64,000 bases of DNA from Rhodococcus sp. RD6.2 (GTDB lineage: Bacteria; Actinomycetota; Actinomycetes; Mycobacteriales; Mycobacteriaceae): contig NZ_CVQP01000007.1 of NCBI RefSeq assembly GCF_001040705.1, positions 490,422 through 554,421 of the forward strand, read 5' to 3'. The number at the start of each line of letters is the position of its first letter. Position 1 is the stretch's first letter. The notes under the pieces are model-generated. The model was not told the origin of the DNA. It saw only the letters and a list, made by a program, of their open reading frames with translations, and did not search any database. A program made the position numbers and the translations under genes. Positions 18,013 through 27,407 of the stretch are shown here, in pieces.

Positions 18013-19245
18013 ATGAAGAAGCGATTCAGCTACCGGGCATATCCAGACGCGGACCAGCGGGCAATGCTCGCCAAGACCTTCGGCTGTGCCCGCGTCGTCT
18101 ACAACGACTTCGTGGCCTACTGCCGTGACTCCTATGAGAAGCGTGGCGTCATCCCCGATCTCAACGAGGTCAAGTCGATCGTCACTGCGCAGGCGAAACG
18201 CACCCCGGAACGCCAATGGCTGGCCGAGGTCAGTTCGGTGCCGCTACAGGAGGCTGCTCGAGATGCACAGTCGGGATATCGAGCCTTCTTCATGTCGATC
18301 GCGGGCACGCGGAGGGGGCCTCGAGTCAATCCGCCTCGGATGAAAAGAAAATCGGGACGCCAGGTAGCGACGTTCACGACGAGAGCGTTCACGGTTCGGG
18401 CGGACGGCTGCTCAAGATGGGGGTTTGTCCGTCTTGCCAAGATCGGTGAAGTGAAGTTCAGGCTCTCGCGTCCGCTCCCCTCCTGCCCGTCCACGGTGAA
18501 AGTCATCTGCGAGCCTTCGGGGGAGTACCGAGTGAGCTTCGTCGTCGAGGTGGAGGCCGCCTGCCCAGCGGCCGTCGAGTCGGTGGCGGGCGTCGACCTG
18601 GGACTTGCGCACCTTGCGATCGTCGCAGGTAGTTCTGGCGAACGCTACCGCGTGCCGAACCAGCGGAATCTACGCTCGGTCGAACACAAACTCGCCAAGG
18701 CGCAGCGTCGCCTGTCCAGAAAGGAGAAAGGAGGACGGAACCGGGACAAGGCGCGCATCGGCGTGGCGCGCTTGCATGCAAGAGTCGCGCGTTCTCGTAA
18801 AGACCAGTTGCACAACGTTGCCCGCCGGTTGGTTGACGAAAACCAAGTCATCGCCGTCGAGAACTTGGACGTTGTGGCGCTCGGCAAAACACGATTCGCG
18901 AAATCGATCGCTGATGCGGGATGGGGGATCCTGCTGGGGCTGTTGCGATCCAAGGCTCGGGAGTCGGGTCGCGAGGTCGTCGTCATCGATCGGTGGTTCC
19001 CGAGTACCCAGATGTGTTCACAGTGTGGACGCGTGGACGGGCCGAAGCCGCTCCGCATTCGTATCTGGAAATGCGAATGCGGAGCGGTTCTCGACCGTGA
19101 CTACAACGCAGCAGTCAACATCATGCTCGCCGCAGGGCTTGCGGAGAGCCTAAACGCCCACGGAGGGGTCGTCAGACGAGTGCTTGCGCTCGCGGACCCC
19201 AGCGAATTGGGAACCCACCTGGCCGATGCACGCGCATCGGCGTAG
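18013..19245 (+). mobile_element. tnpB: Orphan TnpB (IS200/IS605 or IS607-type RNA-guided nuclease)
   Basis: 410 residues. TnpB proteins are RNA-guided nucleases encoded by insertion sequences and are ancestors of Cas12. The RuvC triad is intact: Asp195 in GVDLGLAHL, Glu283 in VIAVENLDV and Asp363 in LDRDYNAAVNIM. The zinc finger CSQCG...CECG lies between the last two. The N-terminus (KKRFSYRAYPDADQRAMLAK, CARVVYNDFV) is the usual TnpB domain. I chose the ATG at 18013, after GGGGTGAG; longer frames to 17842 lack family sequence. No TnpA transposase is nearby, so it cannot move by itself. Several hairpins at the 3' end fit a guide-RNA scaffold. Codon choice looks less GC-biased than in neighbouring genes. 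Confidence 0.92.
19048..19087. repeat. 14-bp perfect inverted repeat inside the tnpB zinc-finger codons
   Basis: CCGCTCCGCATTCG (19048-19061) and CGAATGCGGAGCGG (19074-19087) are exact reverse complements with a 12-nt loop. They lie about 160 nt before the tnpB stop, within the codons of the zinc finger. A perfect stem this long in coding sequence is unlikely to be neutral and could be part of a guide-RNA scaffold or an mRNA control element. Confidence 0.6.
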
Positions 19246-19271
19246 GAATCTCTGCTCGATCAGAGCAGAGA
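19223..19271. repeat. Two hairpins at the tnpB 3' end (element right end and/or terminator)
   Basis: CCGATGC/GCATCGG (19223-19229 with 19234-19240, 4-nt loop) lies in the last tnpB codons. TCTCTGCTC/GAGCAGAGA (19249-19257 with 19263-19271, 5-nt loop) follows the stop. Together they could form the 3' scaffold of a TnpB guide RNA and the right end of the element. The second may also act as a bidirectional terminator between tnpB and the convergent menB. Confidence 0.55.
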
Positions 19272-19276
19272 GGAGG

Positions 19277-20170
19277 TCAAAAGTACCAGGGGTACGGCGA
19301 CCAGTCGGGGTCGCGCTTCTCGAGGAACGCGTCCCGGCCCTCGACGGCCTCGTCTGTCATGTAGGCCATCCGCGTCGCCTCGCCCGCGAACAGCTGCTGG
19401 CCGACCAGGCCGTCGTCCTGCAGGTTGAAGGCGTACTTGAGCATCCGCTGCGCCTGCGGGGACTTGGCGTTGATCTTGGTGGCCCACTCGATGGCGACGT
19501 TCTCGAGTTCGGCGTGGTCGACGACCCGGTTCACGGCGCCCATGTGGTGCATGTCCTCGGCGGTGTAGGTGTCGCCCAGGAAGAAGATCTCGCGGGCGAA
19601 CTTCTGGCCGACCATCTTTGCGAGGTAGGCGCTGCCGTAGCCGCCGTCGAAGCTGCCGACGTCGGCGTCGGTCTGCTTGAAGCGGGCGTGCTCGCGGGAC
19701 GCCAGCGTGAGGTCGCAGGTGACGTGCAGGCTGTGCCCGCCACCAGCGGCCCAGCCGTTGACGAGGGCGATGACGACCTTCGGCATGAAGCGGATCAGCC
19801 GCTGGACCTCGAGGATGTGCAGGCGCCCGGCGCGGGCCTTGTCGACGGTGTCGGCCGTCTCCCCGTCCGCATACTGGTAGCCGCTGCGGCCGCGGATCCG
19901 CTGATCGCCGCCCGAGCAGAACGCCCAGCCGCCGTCCTTCGGGCTGGGACCGTTGCCGGTGAGGAGCACGCAGCCCACGTCCGACGTCATGCGGGCGTGA
20001 TCGAGAGCCTGGTACAGCTCGTCGACGGTGTGCGGGCGGAACGCGTTGCGCACTTCGGGCCGGTCGAACGCCACCCGGACGACACCCTCGGTGACATGCC
20101 GGTGGTAGGTGATGTCGGTCAGGTTCTCGAACCCGGGGACGGGGCGCCACAGCTGGGGATTGAAGGTCAC
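19277..20170 (-). CDS. menB: 1,4-dihydroxy-2-naphthoyl-CoA synthase (MenB)
   Basis: Crotonase-family enzyme that cyclises o-succinylbenzoyl-CoA in menaquinone synthesis. The 297-residue product shows the MenB-specific segments FCSGGDQRIRGRSGYQY, GWAAGGGHSLHVTCDLTLAS, KQTDADVGSFDGGYGSAYLA and the C-terminal RDPDWSPYPWYF. The GTG at 20170 is preferred over upstream starts at 20179 and 20197 because a TATCCT -10 element (20184-20179, minus strand) lies eight bases before it, giving a leaderless message; the other two starts fall in or before the promoter. It is divergent from the thioesterase gene. Confidence 0.94.
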   Translation of the reverse strand: MTFNPQLWRPVPGFENLTDITYHRHVTEGVVRVAFDRPEVRNAFRPHTVDELYQALDHARMTSDVGCVLLTGNGPSPKDGGWAFCSGGDQRIRGRSGYQYADGETADTVDKARAGRLHILEVQRLIRFMPKVVIALVNGWAAGGGHSLHVTCDLTLASREHARFKQTDADVGSFDGGYGSAYLAKMVGQKFAREIFFLGDTYTAEDMHHMGAVNRVVDHAELENVAIEWATKINAKSPQAQRMLKYAFNLQDDGLVGQQLFAGEATRMAYMTDEAVEGRDAFLEKRDPDWSPYPWYF

Positions 20171-20241
20171 GAACGCCAAGGATAGGCCGACGCGCACGGA
20201 CCTTGCGCACGGTGATGCGGCCGGGGATTACCGTGCAGGAC

Positions 20242-20880
20242 ATGAGCGAGCAGACCGAGCGGGACGGCGACTACGAGAAGCACGGTGGATTCCCGGTGTA
20301 CCGGGCCGACCCCGACAACGGTGGCCCGCACTACGGTCGACTCGTCGAGGCGCTGCGCGTCGTCCAGGACCTGGCCGTGTCCACCGCGCCGCCGCAGGAC
20401 GTCATCGAGCAGGCGGCCGAACAGGCCGAGGCCCTCGCTGCGCTGCTGGGGCAGTATCGGGTGCCCGAAGGTCGGTCGCCGTCCGGGCGGTCGATCGCCC
20501 TGCCGGGACGCGGCAGCCTGCTGATGCTGCCGTGGGAGGCCCAGCGGTTCGGCGCGGACGGCGTCCGCGCCAGCGGCGTGTTCCGCCGGTACCACATGGG
20601 TGGCAACGGCGCGGCGCACGGCGGCGTGCTTCCCCTGCTCTTCGACGACCTGTTCGGCATGGTCACCCACGCCGCGGGCAGGCCGATCAGCCGGACCGCC
20701 TACCTGCACGTGAACTACCGCAAGATCACCCCCATCGAGACGGAACTCTTCGTCGAGGGGAAGGTCGACAGCGTCGACGGCCGCAAGACCTTCGTCTCGG
20801 CGCGCCTCACCGATGCCGATGGGACCCTCCTCGCCGATGCCGAGGCGCTGATGGTCGTGCTGCTCCCCGGGCAACCCTGA
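20242..20880 (+). CDS. PaaI-type hotdog thioesterase, candidate 1,4-dihydroxy-2-naphthoyl-CoA hydrolase
   Basis: 212 residues. An N-terminal helical extension of about 100 residues is followed by a hotdog domain with GNGAAHGGVLPLLFDDLFG, the PaaI-type active-site pattern around the central helix, and YLHVNYRKITPIETEL. Its position between menB and menC suggests hydrolysis of the MenB product to free DHNA, but the substrate is inferred from context. TACCGT (20229-20234) sits seven bases before the ATG, consistent with leaderless transcription. menC follows two bases after the stop. Confidence 0.8.
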   Translation: MSEQTERDGDYEKHGGFPVYRADPDNGGPHYGRLVEALRVVQDLAVSTAPPQDVIEQAAEQAEALAALLGQYRVPEGRSPSGRSIALPGRGSLLMLPWEAQRFGADGVRASGVFRRYHMGGNGAAHGGVLPLLFDDLFGMVTHAAGRPISRTAYLHVNYRKITPIETELFVEGKVDSVDGRKTFVSARLTDADGTLLADAEALMVVLLPGQP

Positions 20881-20882
20881 CC

Positions 20883-21860
20883 GTGCCGTCCCTTGACGAC
20901 CTGCGCGCCGCCGCGACCGTGGTCGCCCTGCCCATGCGGGTTCGGTTCCGCGGCATCACGGTTCGTGAGGCTCTGCTGCTGCGCGGTCCCGCGGGGTGGG
21001 GCGAGTTCGCGCCGTTCCCCGAGTACGACGACGTCGAGTCCGCGGCCTGGCTGCGTTCGGCGATCGAGAGCGCCTGGGAGGGTCCGCCCACCCCTCGGCG
21101 GATGTCGATCCCCGTCAACGCCACAGTCCCGGCCGTCGCGGCTGCGCAGGTGCCCGAGATCCTCGCCCGGTTCCCCGGCGCCCGCACCGCCAAGGTGAAG
21201 GTCGCGGAGAAGGGGCAGACCCTCGCCGACGACGTCGCCCGCGTCGTTGCCGTCCGCGAGCACGTCGACCACGTGCGTGTCGATGCCAACGGCGGTTGGA
21301 CGGTCGACGACGCCGTGCAGGCGTTGGCAGCCCTGACGGCGGACGGCGCACTGCAGTACGCGGAGCAGCCCTGCGCGACCGTCGAGGAGCTCGTCGAGTT
21401 GCGTCGCCGACTCGCGGAACGGGGCGTCGCAGTGCCCATCGCCGCCGACGAGAGCATCCGCCGCGCCGACGACCCGCTGCGCGTCGTGCGGGCGGGAGCC
21501 GCCGATGTCGCGGTCGTCAAGGTCGCGCCGCTCGGCGGCATGCGGGCGCTGGTTCGGCTCGCCGAGGAGCTCGCCGGCCACGGGGCGAAGGTGGTCGTGT
21601 CGAGCGCGCTGGACACCGCTGTCGGGATCGCAGCGGGGCTGTCCGCGGCGGCGGCCCTCCCGGACCTAGACCTGGCATGCGGGCTGGGAACCGGAGGGTT
21701 TTTCGACGCGGACGTCGCAGCGGCGCGTGCGATGTCGAACGGGGAACTCGCGGTCGCTGCGGTGACGCCAGACGCCGACCGACTCGCCGCGCTCGCGGCG
21801 TCGCCGGAGCGGACCGCCTGGTGGCTCGACCGGATTGCCCGATGTCATGCTCTGCTGTGA
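20883..21860 (+). CDS. menC: o-Succinylbenzoate synthase (MenC)
   Basis: Enolase-superfamily dehydratase that makes o-succinylbenzoate. 325 residues, actinobacterial length. The capping-domain start is followed by catalytic barrel motifs: AKVKVAEKG (Lys pair), VRVDANGGW, YAEQPC, IAADESI (three metal ligands) and VVKVAPLGG (second catalytic Lys). GTG at 20883 was chosen because it follows the thioesterase stop directly; the long frame upstream overlaps that gene. It forms an operon with the thioesterase. Confidence 0.93.
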   Translation: MPSLDDLRAAATVVALPMRVRFRGITVREALLLRGPAGWGEFAPFPEYDDVESAAWLRSAIESAWEGPPTPRRMSIPVNATVPAVAAAQVPEILARFPGARTAKVKVAEKGQTLADDVARVVAVREHVDHVRVDANGGWTVDDAVQALAALTADGALQYAEQPCATVEELVELRRRLAERGVAVPIAADESIRRADDPLRVVRAGAADVAVVKVAPLGGMRALVRLAEELAGHGAKVVVSSALDTAVGIAAGLSAAAALPDLDLACGLGTGGFFDADVAAARAMSNGELAVAAVTPDADRLAALAASPERTAWWLDRIARCHALL

Positions 21861-21936
21861 ATGCGCTGTGAAATTGCTGGTCAGGGAATGGTGCACCGAG
21901 TGACCAACGTGGCTGCTGTGATGGTGGTGACTGGAG

Positions 21937-21965
21937 TTGATGATGGTGTCGGGCGGTCGTATAAG
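21937..21965 (+). promoter_or_regulatory. SigA-type promoter
   Basis: TTGATG (21937-21942), a 17-bp spacer and TATAAG (21960-21965) form a strong housekeeping promoter for the small gene that begins at 22006, leaving a leader of about 35 nt with TCGGAGG as ribosome-binding site. Confidence 0.7.
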
Positions 21966-22005
21966 GTCGCGCTCGACATTCACGCAAAACTCGGAGGCAT
22001 TGAAA

Positions 22006-22452
22006 GTGGTTGCAGCACTGAACGAAACCCTGCTCGACCCGGCGCGGCTGCCCGCCGTCGTCGCGGACGTCCAGGAGCTCATCGACGCCGAGGTTTCGGA
22101 CAAGTCGGGCGCATCGGGTCTCGCGCTCAAGGGCGGCTACGGTGCCGTGAAGAAGGTCGGACCGGGCATCGTTCCCGACGCCGTCGAGGGCTTGCTGCCG
22201 AGCTTCGTCACTCGTCTCGAGCCGTTCTGGCAGGACTACCGGACCGTGGGCGGCGCCGGCTTCGGTGACTTCCTGGTCGCGCGCGGCGACGAGGTCGCGG
22301 ACGCGCTGCTCGGCGTCACCGACGAGAAGATCGAGGGCACCAGCAAGGCCGCGGTCAAGAAGGTCTACTCGTCGCTGCGTCCGTCGGCGAAGAAGAACGT
22401 CCTCGAGGCGCTGCCGCGCCTCGGCACGCTCGTCGAGAAGCACGCCAACTAG
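22006..22452 (+). CDS. Conserved actinobacterial hypothetical protein (possibly DUF6918)
   Basis: 148 residues, soluble and mostly helical (VVADVQELIDAEVSDKSGAS, SLRPSAKKNVLEALPRLGTL). The layout resembles a small actinobacterial family that I associate with DUF6918; that label is from memory. The GTG at 22006 was chosen for its 8-nt spacing from TCGGAGG; a TTG at 22000 is possible. It has its own promoter and a strong terminator, so it is a single-gene unit. Function unknown. Confidence 0.75.
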   Translation: MVAALNETLLDPARLPAVVADVQELIDAEVSDKSGASGLALKGGYGAVKKVGPGIVPDAVEGLLPSFVTRLEPFWQDYRTVGGAGFGDFLVARGDEVADALLGVTDEKIEGTSKAAVKKVYSSLRPSAKKNVLEALPRLGTLVEKHAN

Positions 22453-22463
22453 GCAGCTCTGCT

Positions 22464-22511
22464 GCTCGTGCGCGGTGTGGGGGTCCATGGACACCCGCAC
22501 CGCGCACGAGC
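22464..22511. terminator. Long hairpin, bidirectional terminator
   Basis: GCTCGTGCGCGGTG (22464-22477) pairs with CACCGCGCACGAGC (22498-22511), and the stem continues inward with two mismatches (GGGGGTCC with GGACACCC). It separates the hypothetical gene from the convergent siderophore-interacting gene. Confidence 0.8.
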
Positions 22512-22524
22512 GCCGCAGGCGCCC

Positions 22525-23364
22525 TCAGCCTGCCGCGCGGCCGTGACGCCAGAAACCGGTGAACGCGACATCCGCCTTCGGGACGCCACGATCGTTGACC
22601 AGGTGCCGTCGCACCCCAGCCGCCAGGGCCTGCTCGCCCGCCACGAACACGTAGTCCGGCAGCTGCGCCAACTCGGCCGCCTGGACCGCCGCCAGTGCCA
22701 GCTCACCCGGCCGTGCATGCGGATCCGACCGCGGCAGCCAGGTCAGTGCCATCCCGTCGGGAACCTCGAGCTCCTGCTCGTCGTCGACCGACGGAATCTC
22801 CAGGAACACCTCGCCGGTGATGTCCGGGGCTGCCGACTCCAGGATGCCCGCGATCGCCGGGAGTGCACTCTCGTCGCCGACCAGCAGCCACCGTCTCGCC
22901 TCGGGCAGTGGGTTGTGGATGAGTCCCTCGTCGAGCAGCGCCAACTGGTCGCCGACCGACACCGACTGCGCCCAGTGCGACGCCGGGCCCGCCTCGTCGC
23001 CCGACCCGTGGCACACGAAGTCGATGTCGATCTCCGGGGTGTTTCCGAACAGCGCCTTCTCCGCCGGCCGGAACGCGCGGATCGTGTAGTTGCGCACGAT
23101 CGGCCGGTACGCCTTGCTCATCGCCAGGTACTGCGCGTACCAGAGCAGATTTCCCGTCGCCGTCGGCAGGCGGAGCTCGTTCTGGTCGGGGGTGGGAATG
23201 AACAGGCGGAACCAGTGATCGCTGCCCAGCGGGGTCAGTGAGCTCAGATCCTCGCCCGCGACCGTCACCCGCACGAAGTGCGGACTGATCTGCTTGCTGC
23301 CCGCCACCGTCGCGCGGAGGAACTCGCGGTGTTCGGGTCTGACGTACTTGGGGCGCTTGGCCAT
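22525..23364 (-). CDS. Siderophore-interacting protein (FAD-dependent ferric-siderophore reductase)
   Basis: Cytosolic SIP/ViuB-family flavoprotein that reduces imported ferric siderophores to release iron. 279 residues, normal length. An N-terminal FAD-binding barrel includes [12 protein letters not shown] and the flavin motif RNYTIRAF; the C-terminal NAD(P)H-binding domain includes [13 protein letters not shown] and YVFVAGEQ. The ATG at 23364 lies about 30 bases from a likely IdeR/DtxR box, so expression should rise when iron is low. No siderophore transporter is adjacent. Confidence 0.9.
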   Translation of the reverse strand: MAKRPKYVRPEHREFLRATVAGSKQISPHFVRVTVAGEDLSSLTPLGSDHWFRLFIPTPDQNELRLPTATGNLLWYAQYLAMSKAYRPIVRNYTIRAFRPAEKALFGNTPEIDIDFVCHGSGDEAGPASHWAQSVSVGDQLALLDEGLIHNPLPEARRWLLVGDESALPAIAGILESAAPDITGEVFLEIPSVDDEQELEVPDGMALTWLPRSDPHARPGELALAAVQAAELAQLPDYVFVAGEQALAAGVRRHLVNDRGVPKADVAFTGFWRHGRAAG

Positions 23365-23392
23365 GTATCCGTCCTCGGAAGTTGCCGTTTAT

Positions 23393-23411
23393 TGAGGTAA
23401 GGCTAACTTCA
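23393..23411. promoter_or_regulatory. Iron box (IdeR/DtxR-type operator)
   Basis: TGAGGTAAGGCTAACTTCA matches the 19-bp mycobacterial/rhodococcal IdeR consensus TTAGGTTAGGCTAACCTAA at 15 of 19 positions by eye, including the central AGG...GCTAAC. It lies 29 bases upstream of the siderophore-interacting gene. Confidence 0.75.
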
Positions 23412-23425
23412 CTTGGGTGGTGGTG

Positions 23426-24019
23426 TCACGGCTGTCCCGGACGCTCCAGCACCCGAACCCGCGGCGGCAGACCCCACTCGGTCCGCCCGAGTCGGCTCAG
23501 CGGCGCGATCGCCGCGAACTCCGGCAACCCGTCCTCCGCCAGACACTCGGGACGCACCGCGATAGCCCGCACCTCGCCCATCACGACGAAACTGTTCCCG
23601 ACCTCGATCACCCGATGCAGCCCGCACTCGATCGCGACGGGCGACTCGGCGACCCGCGGCGGCACGACCTGCGAACTCGGTTCCGCAGTCAGTCCGACCG
23701 CCGCGAACTCGTCGACATCGGACGGGAACAGCGCCGACGTCGCGTTCACCCGGTCGATCAGCGGCGCCGACGCCAGGTTCACCACGAACTCCCCGGTCGC
23801 CTCGATGTTGCGGAGACTGTCCTTGCGGGTCACCGACGTGAACTGCACGATCGCCGGCGACACCGATGCGACCGTGAAGAAGCTGTACGGCGCCAGATTC
23901 GCGGTGCCGTCCACCGCGCACGTCGACACCCACGCGATGGGCCGTGGCACCACCGACGCGGTGAGCAGTGCGTACATCCGGTTCGTCGAAACCTCGCCGG
24001 CTGGGAAGACGGTGCGCAT
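23426..24019 (-). CDS. Flavin reductase-like (FMN-binding split-barrel) protein
   Basis: 197 residues of the flavin-reductase-like superfamily. The FMN-binding region is visible as [20 protein letters not shown] and [20 protein letters not shown], followed by [18 protein letters not shown]. Members of this group reduce free flavin or act as flavoenzymes on small molecules. The ATG at 24019 was chosen because the conserved region starts right after it; the longer frame extends into menD antisense. It is divergent from menD with 58 bp between them. The physiological partner is unknown. Confidence 0.82.
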   Translation of the reverse strand: MRTVFPAGEVSTNRMYALLTASVVPRPIAWVSTCAVDGTANLAPYSFFTVASVSPAIVQFTSVTRKDSLRNIEATGEFVVNLASAPLIDRVNATSALFPSDVDEFAAVGLTAEPSSQVVPPRVAESPVAIECGLHRVIEVGNSFVVMGEVRAIAVRPECLAEDGLPEFAAIAPLSRLGRTEWGLPPRVRVLERPGQP

Positions 24020-24077
24020 CGGCACATGGTGCCAGCCGACCGGCACCCCCGCCGAAACGTCTGACACCCTGGACATC

Positions 24078-25703
24078 GTGAATCCGTCCACCGCGCAGGC
24101 CGCCGCAGTCGTCGACGAACTGATTCGAGGTGGGGTGCGGGACGTGGTGCTGTGCCCGGGGTCGCGCAATGCCCCGCTCGCGTTCGCGCTGCAGGCCGCC
24201 GACGCCGCGGGACGGATCCGTCTGCACCTGCGGATCGACGAGCGCACCGCCGGATTCCTCGCCGTCGGGCTCGCGGTGTCGGCGGGACGCCCGGTGCCGG
24301 TCGTCATGACCTCGGGCACCGCTGTCGCCAACCTCGGACCCGCCGTGCTCGAAGCCAACTACGCGCGCGTGCCCCTGGTGGTGCTGTCCGCGAATAGGCC
24401 CTACGAGATGCTCGGCACCGGCGCCAACCAGACCATCGAGCAACTCGGTCTGTTCGGAACCCAGGTCCGCGCGACCATCAGCCTCGGGCTCGCCGAGGAC
24501 CGCCTCGACCAGAACAGTCAATGGCGCTCCGCGGTGTGCCGGGTGCTCGCCGCCGCTCGTGGTACCCGTTCCGGCAATGCCGGACCCGTGCACTTCGACA
24601 TCCCCCTGCGCGAACCCCTCGTCCCCGACGCCCACCCGCAGGGGCCGATTCCGGAGGGCAGGCCCGACGGCTCCGCGTGGACGACCACCGAACACGCGAC
24701 CCTGGACGTGCCGCTCGAGATCGATCTCACTCCGGACACCGTCGTCATCTCCGGGCACGGCGCCGCGCATCGCCCCGAACTGGCCGGACTCCCGACCGTT
24801 GCCGAGCCGACGGCGCCGCTGCACGGGGTCGCCCTTCATCCGCTCGCACTGCCACAGCTCAATCCGCGGCAGGCGATCATCACCGGCAGGCCGACGCTGC
24901 ACCGCCCGGTGTCGGCGCTGCTCGCCGACCCCCGGGTGTCCGTGTACGCGCTGACGACCGGACCCCGCTGGCCCGACGTCTCCGGGAACGTCCTCGCCAC
25001 CGGAACCCGCGCTGTCGTGCGCGGCGCGCCCAGTCAGGCGTGGCTCGAACGCTGCAGGCACCTGACCGAACACGCGGACAAGGCCGTGCGGCAGCAGCTC
25101 TCCGCGCACGCGACCCCGACCGGACTGCACGTCGCCGCCGTCGTGACCGACGCGCTGGCAGACGGTGACCAGCTCCTGCTCGGTGCGTCCAACCCCGTCC
25201 GCGACGCGGCCCTCGTCGGCCATCCGCGGCCGGGGGTGCGGGTGCTGTCGAACCGCGGCGTCGCGGGGATCGACGGAACGGTCTCGACCGCCGTCGGCGC
25301 AGCCCTCGCCGCCGATGCGTCCGGGGGCGGCCGGACCATCGCGCTGATGGGTGACCTGACCTTCCTCCACGACGCCTCCGGGCTGCTGATCGGGTCCGGC
25401 GAACCGCGACCGAAGGACCTCACGATCGTGGTCGCCAACGACGACGGTGGCGGCATCTTCGAACTCCTCGAACAGGGCGACCCGCAGTACGCGGGCGTCT
25501 TCGAACGGATCTTCGGGACCCCGCACGGCATGGACCTGTCGGCGCTGTGCGCCGCGTACCGCGTCGAACACCACCACGTCACGCCCGATCAACTCGCCAC
25601 CGAACTGGCACATCCCTTCGGTCGCGGCATCCGTGTCCTTGAGGTCACCACAGAGCGGTCGGGTCTGCGTGAGCTGCACGCCGCCGTCCGGGCACAGCTG
25701 TGA
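24078..25703 (+). CDS. menD: SEPHCHC synthase (MenD)
   Basis: Thiamin-diphosphate enzyme that condenses 2-oxoglutarate with isochorismate, the first committed step of menaquinone synthesis. 541 residues. N-terminal pyrimidine-binding domain has [30 protein letters not shown] and [18 protein letters not shown]; the C-terminal cofactor domain has [13 protein letters not shown] and [13 protein letters not shown]. The GTG at 24078 is chosen because conserved sequence ([17 protein letters not shown]) starts there; the much longer frame upstream overlaps the flavin-reductase gene. It overlaps the DUF3592 gene (GTGA). Confidence 0.95.
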   Translation: MNPSTAQAAAVVDELIRGGVRDVVLCPGSRNAPLAFALQAADAAGRIRLHLRIDERTAGFLAVGLAVSAGRPVPVVMTSGTAVANLGPAVLEANYARVPLVVLSANRPYEMLGTGANQTIEQLGLFGTQVRATISLGLAEDRLDQNSQWRSAVCRVLAAARGTRSGNAGPVHFDIPLREPLVPDAHPQGPIPEGRPDGSAWTTTEHATLDVPLEIDLTPDTVVISGHGAAHRPELAGLPTVAEPTAPLHGVALHPLALPQLNPRQAIITGRPTLHRPVSALLADPRVSVYALTTGPRWPDVSGNVLATGTRAVVRGAPSQAWLERCRHLTEHADKAVRQQLSAHATPTGLHVAAVVTDALADGDQLLLGASNPVRDAALVGHPRPGVRVLSNRGVAGIDGTVSTAVGAALAADASGGGRTIALMGDLTFLHDASGLLIGSGEPRPKDLTIVVANDDGGGIFELLEQGDPQYAGVFERIFGTPHGMDLSALCAAYRVEHHHVTPDQLATELAHPFGRGIRVLEVTTERSGLRELHAAVRAQL

Positions 25704-26140
25704 GGGAGGTGACCGCGCGGCGCGTCACCAGGGGGGTGCTGATCGTCGCGGTGTCGGTCTCCGTCCTGGCCGTGCTCCTCGTGCTCGCAGCATGGCGCAA
25801 CGACCACACCATCAACTCCGACAAGGGCGTTGCGACCGCGGAGGTGCTGTCCGCGGGAGCGCTGCGATCGGCGGTCAGCTTCGTCACCCCCGACGGCATC
25901 ACACACAACCCGCGCCTCGGGGTCCTGTACCCGACCAACCTCACCGTCGGCCAGCGCATCGACGTCGAGTACGCCCGCGCCGACCCCGACCTCGTCCGGG
26001 TATCGGGCCGTGACGTGCGGGTGGCTCTGGTCCCCGCGGGGTCCGTCATCGTCGTGACGTGGCTGCTCGCGGCGCCGACCCTGTGGTACGTGCGCCGCCG
26101 CACTGCCGCCGCCGTACCGGACGCCGCCGACGCCGGATAG
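25700..26140 (+). CDS. DUF3592-like membrane protein between menD and mgtA
   Basis: 146 residues: one N-terminal helix ([19 protein letters not shown]), an extracytoplasmic beta-rich segment (about 40-110) and a second helix ([15 protein letters not shown]). This two-helix frame with a central domain is typical of DUF3592-like proteins. The GTG overlaps the menD stop. In M. tuberculosis a membrane protein (Rv0556) occupies the same place between menD and mgtA, so synteny supports a real gene. Function unknown. Confidence 0.78.
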   Translation: MREVTARRVTRGVLIVAVSVSVLAVLLVLAAWRNDHTINSDKGVATAEVLSAGALRSAVSFVTPDGITHNPRLGVLYPTNLTVGQRIDVEYARADPDLVRVSGRDVRVALVPAGSVIVVTWLLAAPTLWYVRRRTAAAVPDAADAG

Positions 26141-26224
26141 GGCAACCCACTCGTCGCCCGGTGTTCGCGACACCGTCACCCGCCGCGCCCCGACCCGTCG
26201 TGCGTGGCGCGCACACTCGGAGTC

Positions 26225-27382
26225 GTGCGCGTAGCCGTCGTCGCCGAATCGTTCCTGCCGAACGTCAACGGGGTCAGCCACTCCGTCGTCCGGGTGGTCG
26301 AGCATCTCCGCCGAGCCGGACACCCCACGATGATCGTGGCGCCGGGAGTCCCCGGCGGGCGGTCCCGGTCGGGGCCACCCGCCCCGACCGTCCACGACGG
26401 CGTTCCCGTGCACCGGGTGCCCGCGATCATGGTGCCCCGCGTCAGTTCGCTTCCCGTCGGGATTCCGCAACTGTCGATGCTGGGCGCGCTCCGCGACTTC
26501 GACCCCGACGTCGTGCACCTGGCGTCCCCGTTCGTCCTCGGAGCGGGCGGATTGGCCGCCGCGCACCGGCTCTCGGTGCCTGCCGTCGCGGTCTACCAGA
26601 CCGACATCGCCGGATTCGCCCGCAGCTATGGCCTCGCGCCGACCAGTCGCGCCGCCTGGCGCTGGACCCGGCGACTGCACCGCGGCGCCGCCCGCACCCT
26701 CGCTCCCTCGACCGCCGCAGCCGACGACCTGATCGCCCGCGGCGTCCCGCGGGTGCACCGGTGGGGGCGCGGAGTCGACACCACCCGGTTCGCGCCCGGC
26801 CGACGCGACGTGGCCCTGCGCGCGAGCTGGGATCCGACCGGCAAGCGCATGATCGTCGGATACGTCGGCAGGCTCGCCCCGGAGAAGCACGTCGAGCGGC
26901 TCGCCGTGCTGGCTGCCGACCCCGCCGTCCAGCTGGTGATCGTCGGCGACGGACCCGAACGCGAACGCCTCGCCCGCGACCTGCCGTCCGCGGTGTTCAC
27001 CGGCCAACTCGGCGGCGACGACCTCGCTCGCGCGTACGCCAGCCTCGACGTCTTCGTTCATCCCGGGGAACACGAGACGTTCTGCCAGGCCGTCCAGGAG
27101 GCGCTGGCCAGCGGTGTACCCGTCGTCGGACCCGACGCGGGCGGGCCCCGCGACCTGATCGAGCACTGCCGCAACGGCTACCGACTGCCCGTCGACAGTT
27201 TCACCGACCAGCTCCCGAGCGCGGTCGTGGCACTGCGGGACCCGCTACTTCGGGCCCGGTTCGGGATCACCGCCCGCCGATCCGTCCTCGGTCGGACCTG
27301 GCCCGCCGTGTGCACCGAACTCGTCGGACACTACGAGCAGGTGATCGGCGCGTCGCCCGTACCGGCGCGCCGGACGGCGTGA
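26225..27382 (+). CDS. mgtA: GT4-family glycosyltransferase, MgtA-like alpha-mannosyltransferase
   Basis: Likely adds mannose from GDP-mannose to a glycolipid acceptor of the envelope (glucuronosyl diacylglycerol in corynebacterial/mycobacterial MgtA). The 385-residue product shows the GT4 pattern: [15 protein letters not shown] at the N-terminus, [19 protein letters not shown] at the start of the donor domain, and [20 protein letters not shown] followed by [13 protein letters not shown], which holds the EX7E donor motif. The GTG at 26225 begins the conserved RVAVVAESF strand. Gene order menD-DUF3592-mgtA-menG matches M. tuberculosis and supports the symbol. Confidence 0.85.
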   Translation: MRVAVVAESFLPNVNGVSHSVVRVVEHLRRAGHPTMIVAPGVPGGRSRSGPPAPTVHDGVPVHRVPAIMVPRVSSLPVGIPQLSMLGALRDFDPDVVHLASPFVLGAGGLAAAHRLSVPAVAVYQTDIAGFARSYGLAPTSRAAWRWTRRLHRGAARTLAPSTAAADDLIARGVPRVHRWGRGVDTTRFAPGRRDVALRASWDPTGKRMIVGYVGRLAPEKHVERLAVLAADPAVQLVIVGDGPERERLARDLPSAVFTGQLGGDDLARAYASLDVFVHPGEHETFCQAVQEALASGVPVVGPDAGGPRDLIEHCRNGYRLPVDSFTDQLPSAVVALRDPLLRARFGITARRSVLGRTWPAVCTELVGHYEQVIGASPVPARRTA

Positions 27383-27407
27383 GGTACCGCGCCTGTACGG
27401 TTGCGGT

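Noticed and set aside
17234-19276. Possible CRISPR array or Cas12 locus around TnpB
   Set aside because: No direct repeats with regular spacers occur on either side, and the protein length and lack of cas genes fit TnpB.
23409-25679. A 756-codon open frame antisense to menD and the flavin reductase gene region
   Set aside because: Composition is Gly/Arg/Val-rich without motifs, and menD on the plus strand is unmistakable.
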